From: Nitrospinota bacterium
GTDB lineage: Bacteria; Nitrospinota; Nitrospinia; Nitrospinales; VA-1
Direction of reading: 5' to 3'
Assembly: GCA_002731985.1 (NCBI GenBank)
Contig: PCCT01000101.1
Coordinates: forward strand, 1 to 8,169
Length of the DNA: 8,169 bases
Part shown: positions 1 to 5,592 of the stretch, in pieces
How positions within the stretch are numbered: position 1 is the first letter of the stretch
How the letters are laid out: the number at the start of each line of letters is the position of its first letter
The notes under the pieces: model-generated
What the model was told of the DNA's origin: nothing
The model's input: the letters and a program-made list of their open reading frames with translations, nothing else
The model's database searches: none
Position numbers and translations under genes: made by a program

Positions 1-1
1 C

Positions 2-1321
2 ATGAATTTCACAGCAAGATTAAAAAATGATCCTCGATTTTATTGGGAAGTAATCCTTCTCGCCTGCATGTACGGGGCCTATGCGGTCGTCAATATCTGT
101 CGGGCCACGGTCATTATTGCGAGTCCGGCCATGCTAGATGACCCAACGCTGGAACTCGACAAAACCGCATGGGGAGCTATTCTCGGATGGGGCACTGCCG
201 GAACCATCATAGGAAAACTGGCGACGGGAATCATGGCTGACCGGTTGGGCGGACGCAAAGTATTTCTCTTTTCTCTCGGACTTTGCATGCTTGCGACTGG
301 GATGTTTGGCTTCATGTCCAAGGCTTTTTTCTTCTCTGTGGCGTTTTTTGTTGCCATGTTTGCGAAAGCCGGTGCCTGGCCGTCCATGGCAAACCTCACC
401 GGGGTCTGGTTTCAAAAATCATGGCGCGGAAGAGCTTGGGGCATTATCTCCTCAAGCTCGATGTCGAGTTGGATTTTTGCGTCACTCGCGTTGGGCAGTC
501 TTTTGCTGGTCATGTCCTGGCGTTGGGTCATCGCCTCATCCGCAGTCATGACGGGCGCCTTTGCCATACTCTTATATTTCTACCTCCGGCAGTATCCCAC
601 CGATGTCGGATTGGAAGCCATCCCCTCGGTCGATGGCGATGACGATAGCAATCATCCGCAACAACCTCACCATCTCGATAACGCCACTGCTGGGGAAGCC
701 TTGTTAAACTTTTTACTGTGTCCCAGGTTCTGGCTCATCTGTCTTAGCATCATGAGCATGAACATTCTCATGGTGTTCCAGAGCTTCATGCCTTTGTATC
801 TGAAAGAGACATTCGACCTTTCTTCCGGCATGGCGGGAATTTCGTCCTCGGTATTTCCCATCGGTTCCATGTTTTCGGTGCTCGTTGGGGGATTCATCTT
901 CGACAACCTCACAAAGAAAAAGCGCATCTATGTGCTCGGCGGCATGATGGTGCTGGCCACAACCAGCATTCTCATATTGTATTTACTTAACAGTCCGGAG
1001 ATGCCGGGAAACGGAACGCTTTGGGTTGCCCTGTCGGCCATCATGATGTTCGGTTTGATGATCACCCCCTGTTATCTGATTCCGATGAATGTGTTTTCTG
1101 TAGACTTCGGTGGTAAGCATTGTGGATTTCTGGTGTGCCTCATCGATGTTGCCGGTTATCTCGCATCCATGGCATTTGAGTTTCTGGGCGGCGAGATTGC
1201 GGACCGGGTGAATGGCTGGCAACAGTTTCTCAACGTCATGCTCAACTTCTCTATCATAGGAACCATCACCCTGACCCTTTTCCTAACTATGGATCACCGC
1301 TCGCTTAGGAAACCAGGATAA
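2..1321 (+). CDS. MFS transporter, organophosphate:phosphate antiporter (OPA)-like
   Basis: A 439-residue inner-membrane protein with about twelve hydrophobic segments, split by a hydrophilic, Asp/His/Gln-rich central loop (about residues 199-240). The MFS signature DRLGGRK lies at residues 80-86, between TM2 and TM3, and a weaker second copy (FDNLTKKKR) starts at 300. The stretch GAWPSMANLTGVWF (124-137) followed by RGRAWGI resembles the TM4-TM5 region of the OPA/GlpT-like branch. Arg34 in TM1 sits where GlpT has substrate-binding Arg45, but TM7 (about 246-266) carries no arginine matching GlpT Arg269, so phosphate-ester transport cannot be assumed; the substrate is unknown. The ATG at position 2 gives a normal MFS N-terminus, but with one upstream base visible neither the RBS nor a longer start can be judged. 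The NusG-II gene follows after 62 nt on the same strand. Confidence 0.9.
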   Translation: MNFTARLKNDPRFYWEVILLACMYGAYAVVNICRATVIIASPAMLDDPTLELDKTAWGAILGWGTAGTIIGKLATGIMADRLGGRKVFLFSLGLCMLATGMFGFMSKAFFFSVAFFVAMFAKAGAWPSMANLTGVWFQKSWRGRAWGIISSSSMSSWIFASLALGSLLLVMSWRWVIASSAVMTGAFAILLYFYLRQYPTDVGLEAIPSVDGDDDSNHPQQPHHLDNATAGEALLNFLLCPRFWLICLSIMSMNILMVFQSFMPLYLKETFDLSSGMAGISSSVFPIGSMFSVLVGGFIFDNLTKKKRIYVLGGMMVLATTSILILYLLNSPEMPGNGTLWVALSAIMMFGLMITPCYLIPMNVFSVDFGGKHCGFLVCLIDVAGYLASMAFEFLGGEIADRVNGWQQFLNVMLNFSIIGTITLTLFLTMDHRSLRKPG

Positions 1322-1383
1322 TGCCCTGGTCAATATAGTGATAGAATAATATTACGTCCAAAAAAATAGCTGCTAGAAAACCT

Positions 1384-1752
1384 ATGCGTATCACACTTGG
1401 GGATAAAATTTTAGTTGCGGCGTTGTTTGTTCTGAACGGGTGGTTGTTCATGAACTGGGGGGTCGGATTCGATCGGGGCAACTGGGTGGTTATTCAGGTC
1501 GATCAGAAGGAAGTTGCTCGTCTGGCTCTTGATACAGACCAGATCACACATGTTAAAGGCCCGCTTGGCCTGACTGAGGTTGAGGTCAAGCAGGGACAGG
1601 CGCGCATTGTTCGTTCTCCGTGTAAAAATAAGGTTTGCATCAAGTCGGGTTACATCCGTTACGCTGACCGGCTAGCGGCCTGCATTCCCAATCGGGTCGT
1701 GGTTCGTATTGTTGGGGAATTGCATCGTGGTGTCGATGCTGTGGTAGGTTAA
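1384..1752 (+). CDS. Stand-alone NusG domain II protein, membrane-anchored
   Basis: A 122-residue protein of the NusG_II (formerly DUF1312) type. An N-terminal hydrophobic segment (about residues 8-28) probably anchors it in the inner membrane, with the rest outside the cytoplasm. The diagnostic core runs from residue 77 to 110: RSPCKNKVCIKSGYI, then CIPNRVVVRIV, with Cys80, Cys85 and Cys100. These family-typical cysteines could form a disulfide or bind something, but no function is established. Despite the name, it lacks the NGN domain of the transcription factor NusG. From family knowledge, homologues often lie near isoprenoid-synthase component, ApbE-like or Rnf genes; none of those is here, so the context does not help. 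It lies 62 nt after the MFS gene. I see no strong Shine-Dalgarno before its ATG and no convincing promoter in the gap, so read-through from the transporter gene is possible. Confidence 0.85.
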   Translation: MRITLGDKILVAALFVLNGWLFMNWGVGFDRGNWVVIQVDQKEVARLALDTDQITHVKGPLGLTEVEVKQGQARIVRSPCKNKVCIKSGYIRYADRLAACIPNRVVVRIVGELHRGVDAVVG

Positions 1753-1768
1753 CTGCTCAGCGTAGGGC

Positions 1769-1809
1769 CAATAAAAACCCACTAGCCGTGGAGGCAATAA
1801 AAACCCGCT
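1769..1809. repeat. Pair of 15-bp direct repeats
   Basis: CAATAAAAACCCACT (1769-1783) recurs as CAATAAAAACCCGCT (1795-1809), with one mismatch and a period of 26 bp. It lies just after the NusG-II gene and before the MITE-like element. Two copies are too few to call an array; they may be a small duplication or the debris of an older repeat. Confidence 0.6.
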
Positions 1810-1835
1810 TGTCAGAATATTTAACAAGATGTTCT

Positions 1836-1933
1836 AAATCCCCCCAACCCCCTTCGAGGAAGGGGGAGCTTCAATGAACCCCTCTTTTTAAAGAGGCCTG
1901 TCCAGAGCGAAGCGTGGGAGGCTGGGGTGATTT
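1836..1933. mobile_element. MITE-like palindromic intergenic element (98 bp)
   Basis: The ends are imperfect inverted repeats: AAATCCCCCCAACC (1836-1849) pairs with GGCTGGGGTGATTT (1920-1933) at 12 of 14 positions. Inside are two perfect hairpins: CCCCCTTC/GAAGGGGG with a GAG loop (1848-1866), and CCTCTTT/AAAGAGG around TT (1881-1896). There is no coding sequence and no clear target-site duplication. Elements with AAATCCCCCC-type ends recur in many bacterial genomes and are thought to be moved in trans or to persist as dispersed repeats. In RNA the whole element could fold, so it may end or stabilise transcripts between the NusG-II and peptidase genes, although neither hairpin is followed by a proper T-run. 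Mobility is inferred from structure only. Confidence 0.6.
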
Positions 1934-1985
1934 TGCTTTCTGACGGATTATGCTATCTAACAACATATTCTTTCTGTGACCAACG

Positions 1986-4097
1986 GTGAAACAAAAAACT
2001 TACTTTCTATATCTTTGGATAATTTTCATTACCGCCTCCTCCGCATTCGCAGAAACCCCACCCATCCATCATGAGTTGACGGTCACGCTTCTTCCGTCGC
2101 AATCGATTGCCAGGTTCCATGATGTTGTTACGATTCCAAAAAGTATCGCCAAGTCCATTCCCGGATTTAATTTAAATAAAAATTCAAAAACCGAACAAAT
2201 AAAAATCTCCGGCAATAAAGTTTCTGTTGATGTTTCTGCTGATGGATTCATCAATCTCGATCTGACGGAATATTCTGTAGAAGAGGTGCCCGGCCCGTTC
2301 AAACTAACATTTGAATATTCCCTTCCTTTGCCAATTTCTAATGACGATAAGGAAACACTTTTCATCTCTGGTGCGGACTTTTTCTATCCACAGCCTGCAA
2401 TGGAAAGCACGCCACCGGCTGGCCAGGTCACTTTCCAATTGAACGTTTACACGCCATCTGGTTTAAGAGCTGTGAGTCAGGGAGAAAAAATTAAGGACGT
2501 TGTAGAAAACGGAAACAGAACTGTCGTATGGAAGGAAGAGAAACCGCAGGAAGAAATCCTGCTCGTTGCCGACCGCTACCACGTGTTCTCGGAGCGTCAT
2601 GGATCTATCGCGCTCTATGCTTATCTTCGTGACGATGACAAGGCTCTGGCTGAACGGTATTTTTTAGCAACACGCACTTACCTCGATTTATACTCCAAAC
2701 TACTTGCCCCCTACCCCTATAAAAAATTTGCCCTGGTGGAAAACTCCCAGCAGACCGGATATGGAATGCCTTCGTTCACATTGCTTGGATCACGCGTTAT
2801 CCGTTTCCCATTCATCCTGCACACTTCCTACCCTCACGAAATTCTCCACAACTGGTTTGGCAACGGAGTTTACATCGACCCGCATTCCGGAAACTGGGCT
2901 GAAGGTTTGACCACTTATCTTGCAGACCATCTTTTGCCTGAACAAAAGGGAAAGGGCGACCACTACCGGTTCCAGGAACTGATGAAGTACTCCAGCTATG
3001 TTAACGCAACGAACGATTTCCCGCTGGCGGAATTCAAAGGACGCGACAGCATGGCTTCACAAGCTGTAGGCTACGGCAAAACGCTGATGGCCCTTCACAT
3101 GCTCCGCCTTGAGGTGGGCGATAAGCTCTTCATTAAAGCGTTACGCGACTTTTATAATCGCAACCAATTCCAATATGCAGGATTCGAAGACCTGCGAATT
3201 TCATTTGAGCGGGTTAGCCAACGCGACTTGAAAGAATTCTTCGATCAATGGACCCGGCGTAAAGGTGCGCCGCAACTTAAACTCTCCTCGGCCTCGCACA
3301 GCAAACAAAACGGCGAGCACCTGCTGAAACTGAAAATCCAGCAAACGCAAGCTGATCCCGTTTTCAAGATAAAACTTCCCGTCGCTGTGTGGATCAAGGA
3401 TCGAGAAGAACCCTTGCTGAAAATTCTGGCCATTACGAAAAAGGAACAAACTATCGTCCTTCCCTTGGCCACCGAACCACTCAAGGTACAGTTGGACCCT
3501 TACCATGAAGTGTTTCGCTGGTTGAATCCAGGCGAGGTGCCCCCCAGCATCGGGCAGACGTATGGTTCGGAAACGCAAACGCCGATTCTTCCGGCAAATA
3601 CAATTGCTAACGACGGCGGTTACTTAAAATTTGCACAATCGGTGAAAACCGCCCTTCCTTCATCAGGAAATTTCCTTGGCGACAATATGAAAACTCCGCT
3701 TCCAGCTGGGAGTCTATGGATATTTGGTAAGGACAAAAAGCTTTCTGATCAACTCAAGGTCCAACTCGATCACTACGGCGTGAAAATTAATGCGCAAGGC
3801 ATGACCATCGACAGCAAAACCTTCCCATGGGGAAACCACAGTTTTGTAATTACCCTCAACCGCCCGGACTCTGATGGCGATACAGTCACCTGGTTAATCA
3901 CTTCGTCTGGAAAAAGCATTCCCGGGCTGATCCGCAAATTGCCTCATTATGGGAAGTATGGGTACCTCGTGTTCCAGGGCGACGCGCCGGATAACGTTGC
4001 TAAAGGCGCCTGGCCTTCCAGCGGAGCAGGGCTCCACCACACTTTCAAAACTGGCACCTATTCCCTGCGTCCACAACTGTCATTGATCAATAAATAG
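1986..4097 (+). CDS. Secreted M1-family (gluzincin) zinc metallopeptidase
   Basis: A 703-residue protein that begins at GTG. This start is chosen because it gives a clean Sec signal peptide (residues 1-22, cleavage expected after AFA, before ETPP), so the enzyme should act in the periplasm or outside. No strong RBS precedes it. Residues about 25-200 form the beta-rich N-terminal region, and the catalytic domain follows. The zinc site is HEILH (His284, Glu285, His288) with third ligand Glu306 in NWAEG; Tyr363 in GYGKT is the likely transition-state tyrosine. The canonical GAMEN exopeptidase loop is replaced by GYGMPSF (258-264), and the spacing from the second His to Glu306 is one residue shorter than the textbook HEXXH-X18-E. 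Both fit a bacterial M1 subgroup and leave amino- versus endopeptidase activity open. Residues about 520-703 form a C-terminal domain I cannot name. It stands alone, convergent with the minus-strand radical SAM/ATPase-fragment pair. Confidence 0.9.
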   Translation: MKQKTYFLYLWIIFITASSAFAETPPIHHELTVTLLPSQSIARFHDVVTIPKSIAKSIPGFNLNKNSKTEQIKISGNKVSVDVSADGFINLDLTEYSVEEVPGPFKLTFEYSLPLPISNDDKETLFISGADFFYPQPAMESTPPAGQVTFQLNVYTPSGLRAVSQGEKIKDVVENGNRTVVWKEEKPQEEILLVADRYHVFSERHGSIALYAYLRDDDKALAERYFLATRTYLDLYSKLLAPYPYKKFALVENSQQTGYGMPSFTLLGSRVIRFPFILHTSYPHEILHNWFGNGVYIDPHSGNWAEGLTTYLADHLLPEQKGKGDHYRFQELMKYSSYVNATNDFPLAEFKGRDSMASQAVGYGKTLMALHMLRLEVGDKLFIKALRDFYNRNQFQYAGFEDLRISFERVSQRDLKEFFDQWTRRKGAPQLKLSSASHSKQNGEHLLKLKIQQTQADPVFKIKLPVAVWIKDREEPLLKILAITKKEQTIVLPLATEPLKVQLDPYHEVFRWLNPGEVPPSIGQTYGSETQTPILPANTIANDGGYLKFAQSVKTALPSSGNFLGDNMKTPLPAGSLWIFGKDKKLSDQLKVQLDHYGVKINAQGMTIDSKTFPWGNHSFVITLNRPDSDGDTVTWLITSSGKSIPGLIRKLPHYGKYGYLVFQGDAPDNVAKGAWPSSGAGLHHTFKTGTYSLRPQLSLINK

Positions 4098-4141
4098 GAC
4101 GGTTAATAGAAGAATTGATTTTTGCCAACGTGAAACACCGC

Positions 4142-4163
4142 CTAGTAATTTATAAATTACTAG
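4142..4163. repeat. Perfect 22-bp AT-rich palindrome between convergent genes
   Basis: The half-site CTAGTAATTTA (4142-4152) is followed directly by its exact reverse complement (4153-4163). It lies 44 bp after the peptidase stop and 133 bp beyond the stop of the minus-strand ATPase fragment. As RNA it could form a 9-bp stem with a TATA loop on either strand, so a bidirectional terminator is possible. However, no T-run follows on either side and the stem is AT-rich. A dimeric protein-binding site is the alternative. The rest of 4098-4296 holds no gene that I can support. Confidence 0.6.
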
Positions 4164-4296
4164 ACAAATCTCCTCCAATAAATCACACGTTCAAGATTGC
4201 TTTTGCCTCTCCGAAAACCTCACATAAACTGTAAAAATCCATCCAAAGTGTTTACGAAAGGATAAATTCTCACCTCCTAAAATCCTTCCCCTCCTG

Positions 4297-4530
4297 CTAC
4301 CGAGGTGCAAGGGTGCTATATAAAAAAGGAACGAATCCGGCTTCATCCATTCCTATCGAAACAGACAGGCGGGTCGGTTGGGCAAAGGAATCGCCCTGCA
4401 CATGCTCGAACGTGACGGTGAAGGAACCGTAGTTAAAGGATTTGCCCTGTAGGATTTTATACACTTTGTATCCGCGCCCATCCAGAGAAAGAATTTCCTG
4501 TTTCAGGTTGGACGGAATTTCAAGGTTCAT
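4297..4530 (-). pseudogene. N-terminal fragment of a predicted ABC-class ATPase
   Basis: A 77-codon reading frame starting at ATG 4530-4528. Residues 17-59 (LDGRGYKVYKILQG, FNYGSFTVTFEHVQGDSFA, PTRLSVSI) match, from memory, the conserved N-terminus of the 'predicted ATPase of the ABC class' family (ABC_ATPase_N, COG3044), including the near-invariant DGxGYKxYK and HVQGDPFA blocks. Full-length members have roughly 550 residues, with the P-loop well downstream. Here similarity runs through AGFVPFLYS and then stops with TLAPR and TAG. None of the three frames beyond the stop (back to about 4150) shows recognisable continuation, so a deletion is likelier than a simple frameshift. The start overlaps the 3' end of the radical SAM gene by 11 nt, and a G-rich run 5 nt upstream could serve as RBS, so it may still be translated. 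A functional stand-alone small protein cannot be excluded. Confidence 0.65.
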
Positions 4531-5416
4531 ACCTGCCCCCCCCCTCGCTAACAGAATCCACCTGCAAAGAATAAACTCCGGCAAACCCGGATGAGGATAT
4601 TCCAACAGGCAGATAGTCCCTGGCAATTTCAGCGACCTTTTCCCTATAAGAAAGCTCCACCGCTTGTTCATCAACCGTTGTTATCGCCTGCGGCAATCGG
4701 GTCCGACGGGTTCGCGATCCGTCCCGGGTTCCGTCCCCTTCTATAAAATGGTCAATCACCACCGCAGAAGCGCCAGATTCAGCAATCCGCTGAAAAAAAA
4801 CATCAGGATCTATCAGCGGGTACAGCGGTGACATACAAACCACTGTAGTGATTCCCCGAGAAGTAAACTCATTGACCAGCCTGATCCGTTCATCCACAGA
4901 ACATGGCGGAGGCGGGAGCCCCGGCAGACTGTCCCGATCGCCTTCAATGGAAAGATGAACCCGCAAATTGCATTTTAGGGAAAGGGAAATGATGCGGTCC
5001 ATATCATCTGCTATTCTTGAACTGTGCGTTTGCAGAATCAGCACATCCGGTGTTTCCTCCAGCATCGCATCAAGCACTTTGCGGGTGACGCGAAATTTTT
5101 GTTCTATCGGTTGCCAGGGATCGGTGGAACTGGAAAAGAAAATAGAAAACGCCATTCCCCTTCGGGCGGCCCAGCGCCTTTCAGCTTGTACGGTATTGAG
5201 ATAAACTTCGTCGGCATTTACTTTCACATCGACGAATCGCCCCCACTCCCGCCCGCGGTTGAGCCATTGGTTAAAACGGACGTAACATCCTTCTCCACAG
5301 GAAGAATTTCCATACCCGCATCCTATATACGGATTCAACGAATGCGAAGACACATTCTTCAGGTAGCCTGTGGCACGTGTGAGAATAGAAGTGCAATGAG
5401 TTTCAGTTATTTCCAT
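4520..5416 (-). CDS. SplB-like radical SAM protein with atypical Cys spacing
   Basis: A 298-residue predicted cytoplasmic iron-sulfur enzyme related to COG1533 (spore photoproduct lyase-like radical SAM proteins). The family-typical LNPYIGC leads into the cluster motif, but the cysteines are spaced CX6CX3C (Cys33, Cys40, Cys44, then Tyr) instead of CX3CX2C. Downstream blocks that I associate with this subfamily are RGREWGRF, FSSSTDPWQPIE, LILQTHSSR, RVHLSIEGDRD and VVIDHFIEGDGTRDGSRT. The reaction and substrate are unknown; the protein is not a true sporulation gene. I chose ATG 5416-5414, which has a GAAG-containing leader, over a TTG 12 nt upstream (5428-5426) with no RBS. Downstream of GFAG the tail (YSLQVDSVSEGGGRYEP) looks non-conserved and is partly encoded by the G9 run. 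The stop overlaps the start of the ATPase fragment, which suggests co-transcription. Confidence 0.88.
   Translation of the reverse strand: MEITETHCTSILTRATGYLKNVSSHSLNPYIGCGYGNSSCGEGCYVRFNQWLNRGREWGRFVDVKVNADEVYLNTVQAERRWAARRGMAFSIFFSSSTDPWQPIEQKFRVTRKVLDAMLEETPDVLILQTHSSRIADDMDRIISLSLKCNLRVHLSIEGDRDSLPGLPPPPCSVDERIRLVNEFTSRGITTVVCMSPLYPLIDPDVFFQRIAESGASAVVIDHFIEGDGTRDGSRTRRTRLPQAITTVDEQAVELSYREKVAEIARDYLPVGISSSGFAGVYSLQVDSVSEGGGRYEP
4536..4544 (-). repeat. G9 homopolymer at the radical SAM / ATPase-fragment junction
   Basis: Nine consecutive G on the minus strand (C on plus) encode the Gly run near the C-terminus of the radical SAM protein and end 5 nt before the ATG of the ATPase fragment. 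With nine G the radical SAM frame stops at 4520. With eight, it would read straight through GAG into the MNLEIPS frame and give one fused protein. Such runs are prone to slippage in replication, transcription and sequencing. The G-run may also act as the ribosome-binding site of the downstream frame. Confidence 0.7.
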
Positions 5417-5454
5417 CGGTTTCTTCAAAATCAGAAAATTTCTTTTTTCTCTTA

Positions 5455-5483
5455 ATTATATTAGAATAAGACCAATGCTGAAA
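5455..5483 (-). promoter_or_regulatory. Candidate sigma70-type promoter for the radical SAM gene
   Basis: On the minus strand a consensus -10 hexamer TATAAT (5460-5455) has a weak -35 (TTTCAG, 5483-5478) 17 bp upstream. Transcription would begin near 5448, leaving a leader of about 30 nt before the ATG at 5416. The -10 and spacing are good; the -35 matches at only about half its positions. This is a sequence-only prediction. Confidence 0.4.
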
Positions 5484-5508
5484 GAGTGCTTTCTACCGTC
5501 ACTTGCAA

Positions 5509-5547
5509 AACCTGACAACACATATCCTTCCAAAGGCTTGGCAGGTT
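5509..5547. promoter_or_regulatory. Inverted repeat upstream of the kinase gene, possible operator
   Basis: AACCTGACAA (5509-5518) pairs with TTGGCAGGTT (5538-5547) at 9 of 10 positions across a 19-bp loop. A perfect 10-bp palindrome, TTCATATGAA (5560-5569), follows 12 bp downstream, only 24 bp before the kinase start. TTGGCA within the right arm could double as a -35 element, but I see no well-placed -10. The site lies between the divergent radical SAM and kinase genes. NarL-type regulators bind inverted repeats, so autoregulation is conceivable, but no known consensus is recognised. Confidence 0.3.
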
Positions 5548-5592
5548 AGGGGATATATATTCATATGAAGTTTTAGAATTAATGAGACAACC

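Noticed and set aside
1848..1896. The two hairpins as Rho-independent terminators of the NusG-II gene
   Set aside because: Neither stem is followed by a T-run, and both fit better as internal parts of the MITE-like element.
1933..1961. Promoter for the peptidase gene (TTGCTT with TATCTA or similar)
   Set aside because: Spacing (about 15 bp) and hexamer matches are poor for every pairing tried; no call is justified.
4146..4172. Minus-strand GGAGGAGA followed by TTG within the palindrome
   Set aside because: The resulting frame has only five codons before TAA.
4271..4278. AGGAGGTG on the minus strand, a near-perfect Shine-Dalgarno match
   Set aside because: No ATG, GTG or TTG follows at usable distance and the frames there stop quickly, so no gene is supported. 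It could be a leftover of sequence deleted next to the ATPase fragment.
4531..4674. Upstream extension of the ATPase-fragment frame to an ATG at 4674
   Set aside because: The residues before MNLEIPS lie in a shifted frame of the radical SAM gene and do not look like a protein family; the conserved part begins at the ATG at 4530.
5024..5455. 143-codon plus-strand frame opposite the radical SAM gene
   Set aside because: It lies wholly over a well-supported gene on the other strand and its protein resembles no family; it is a shadow frame.
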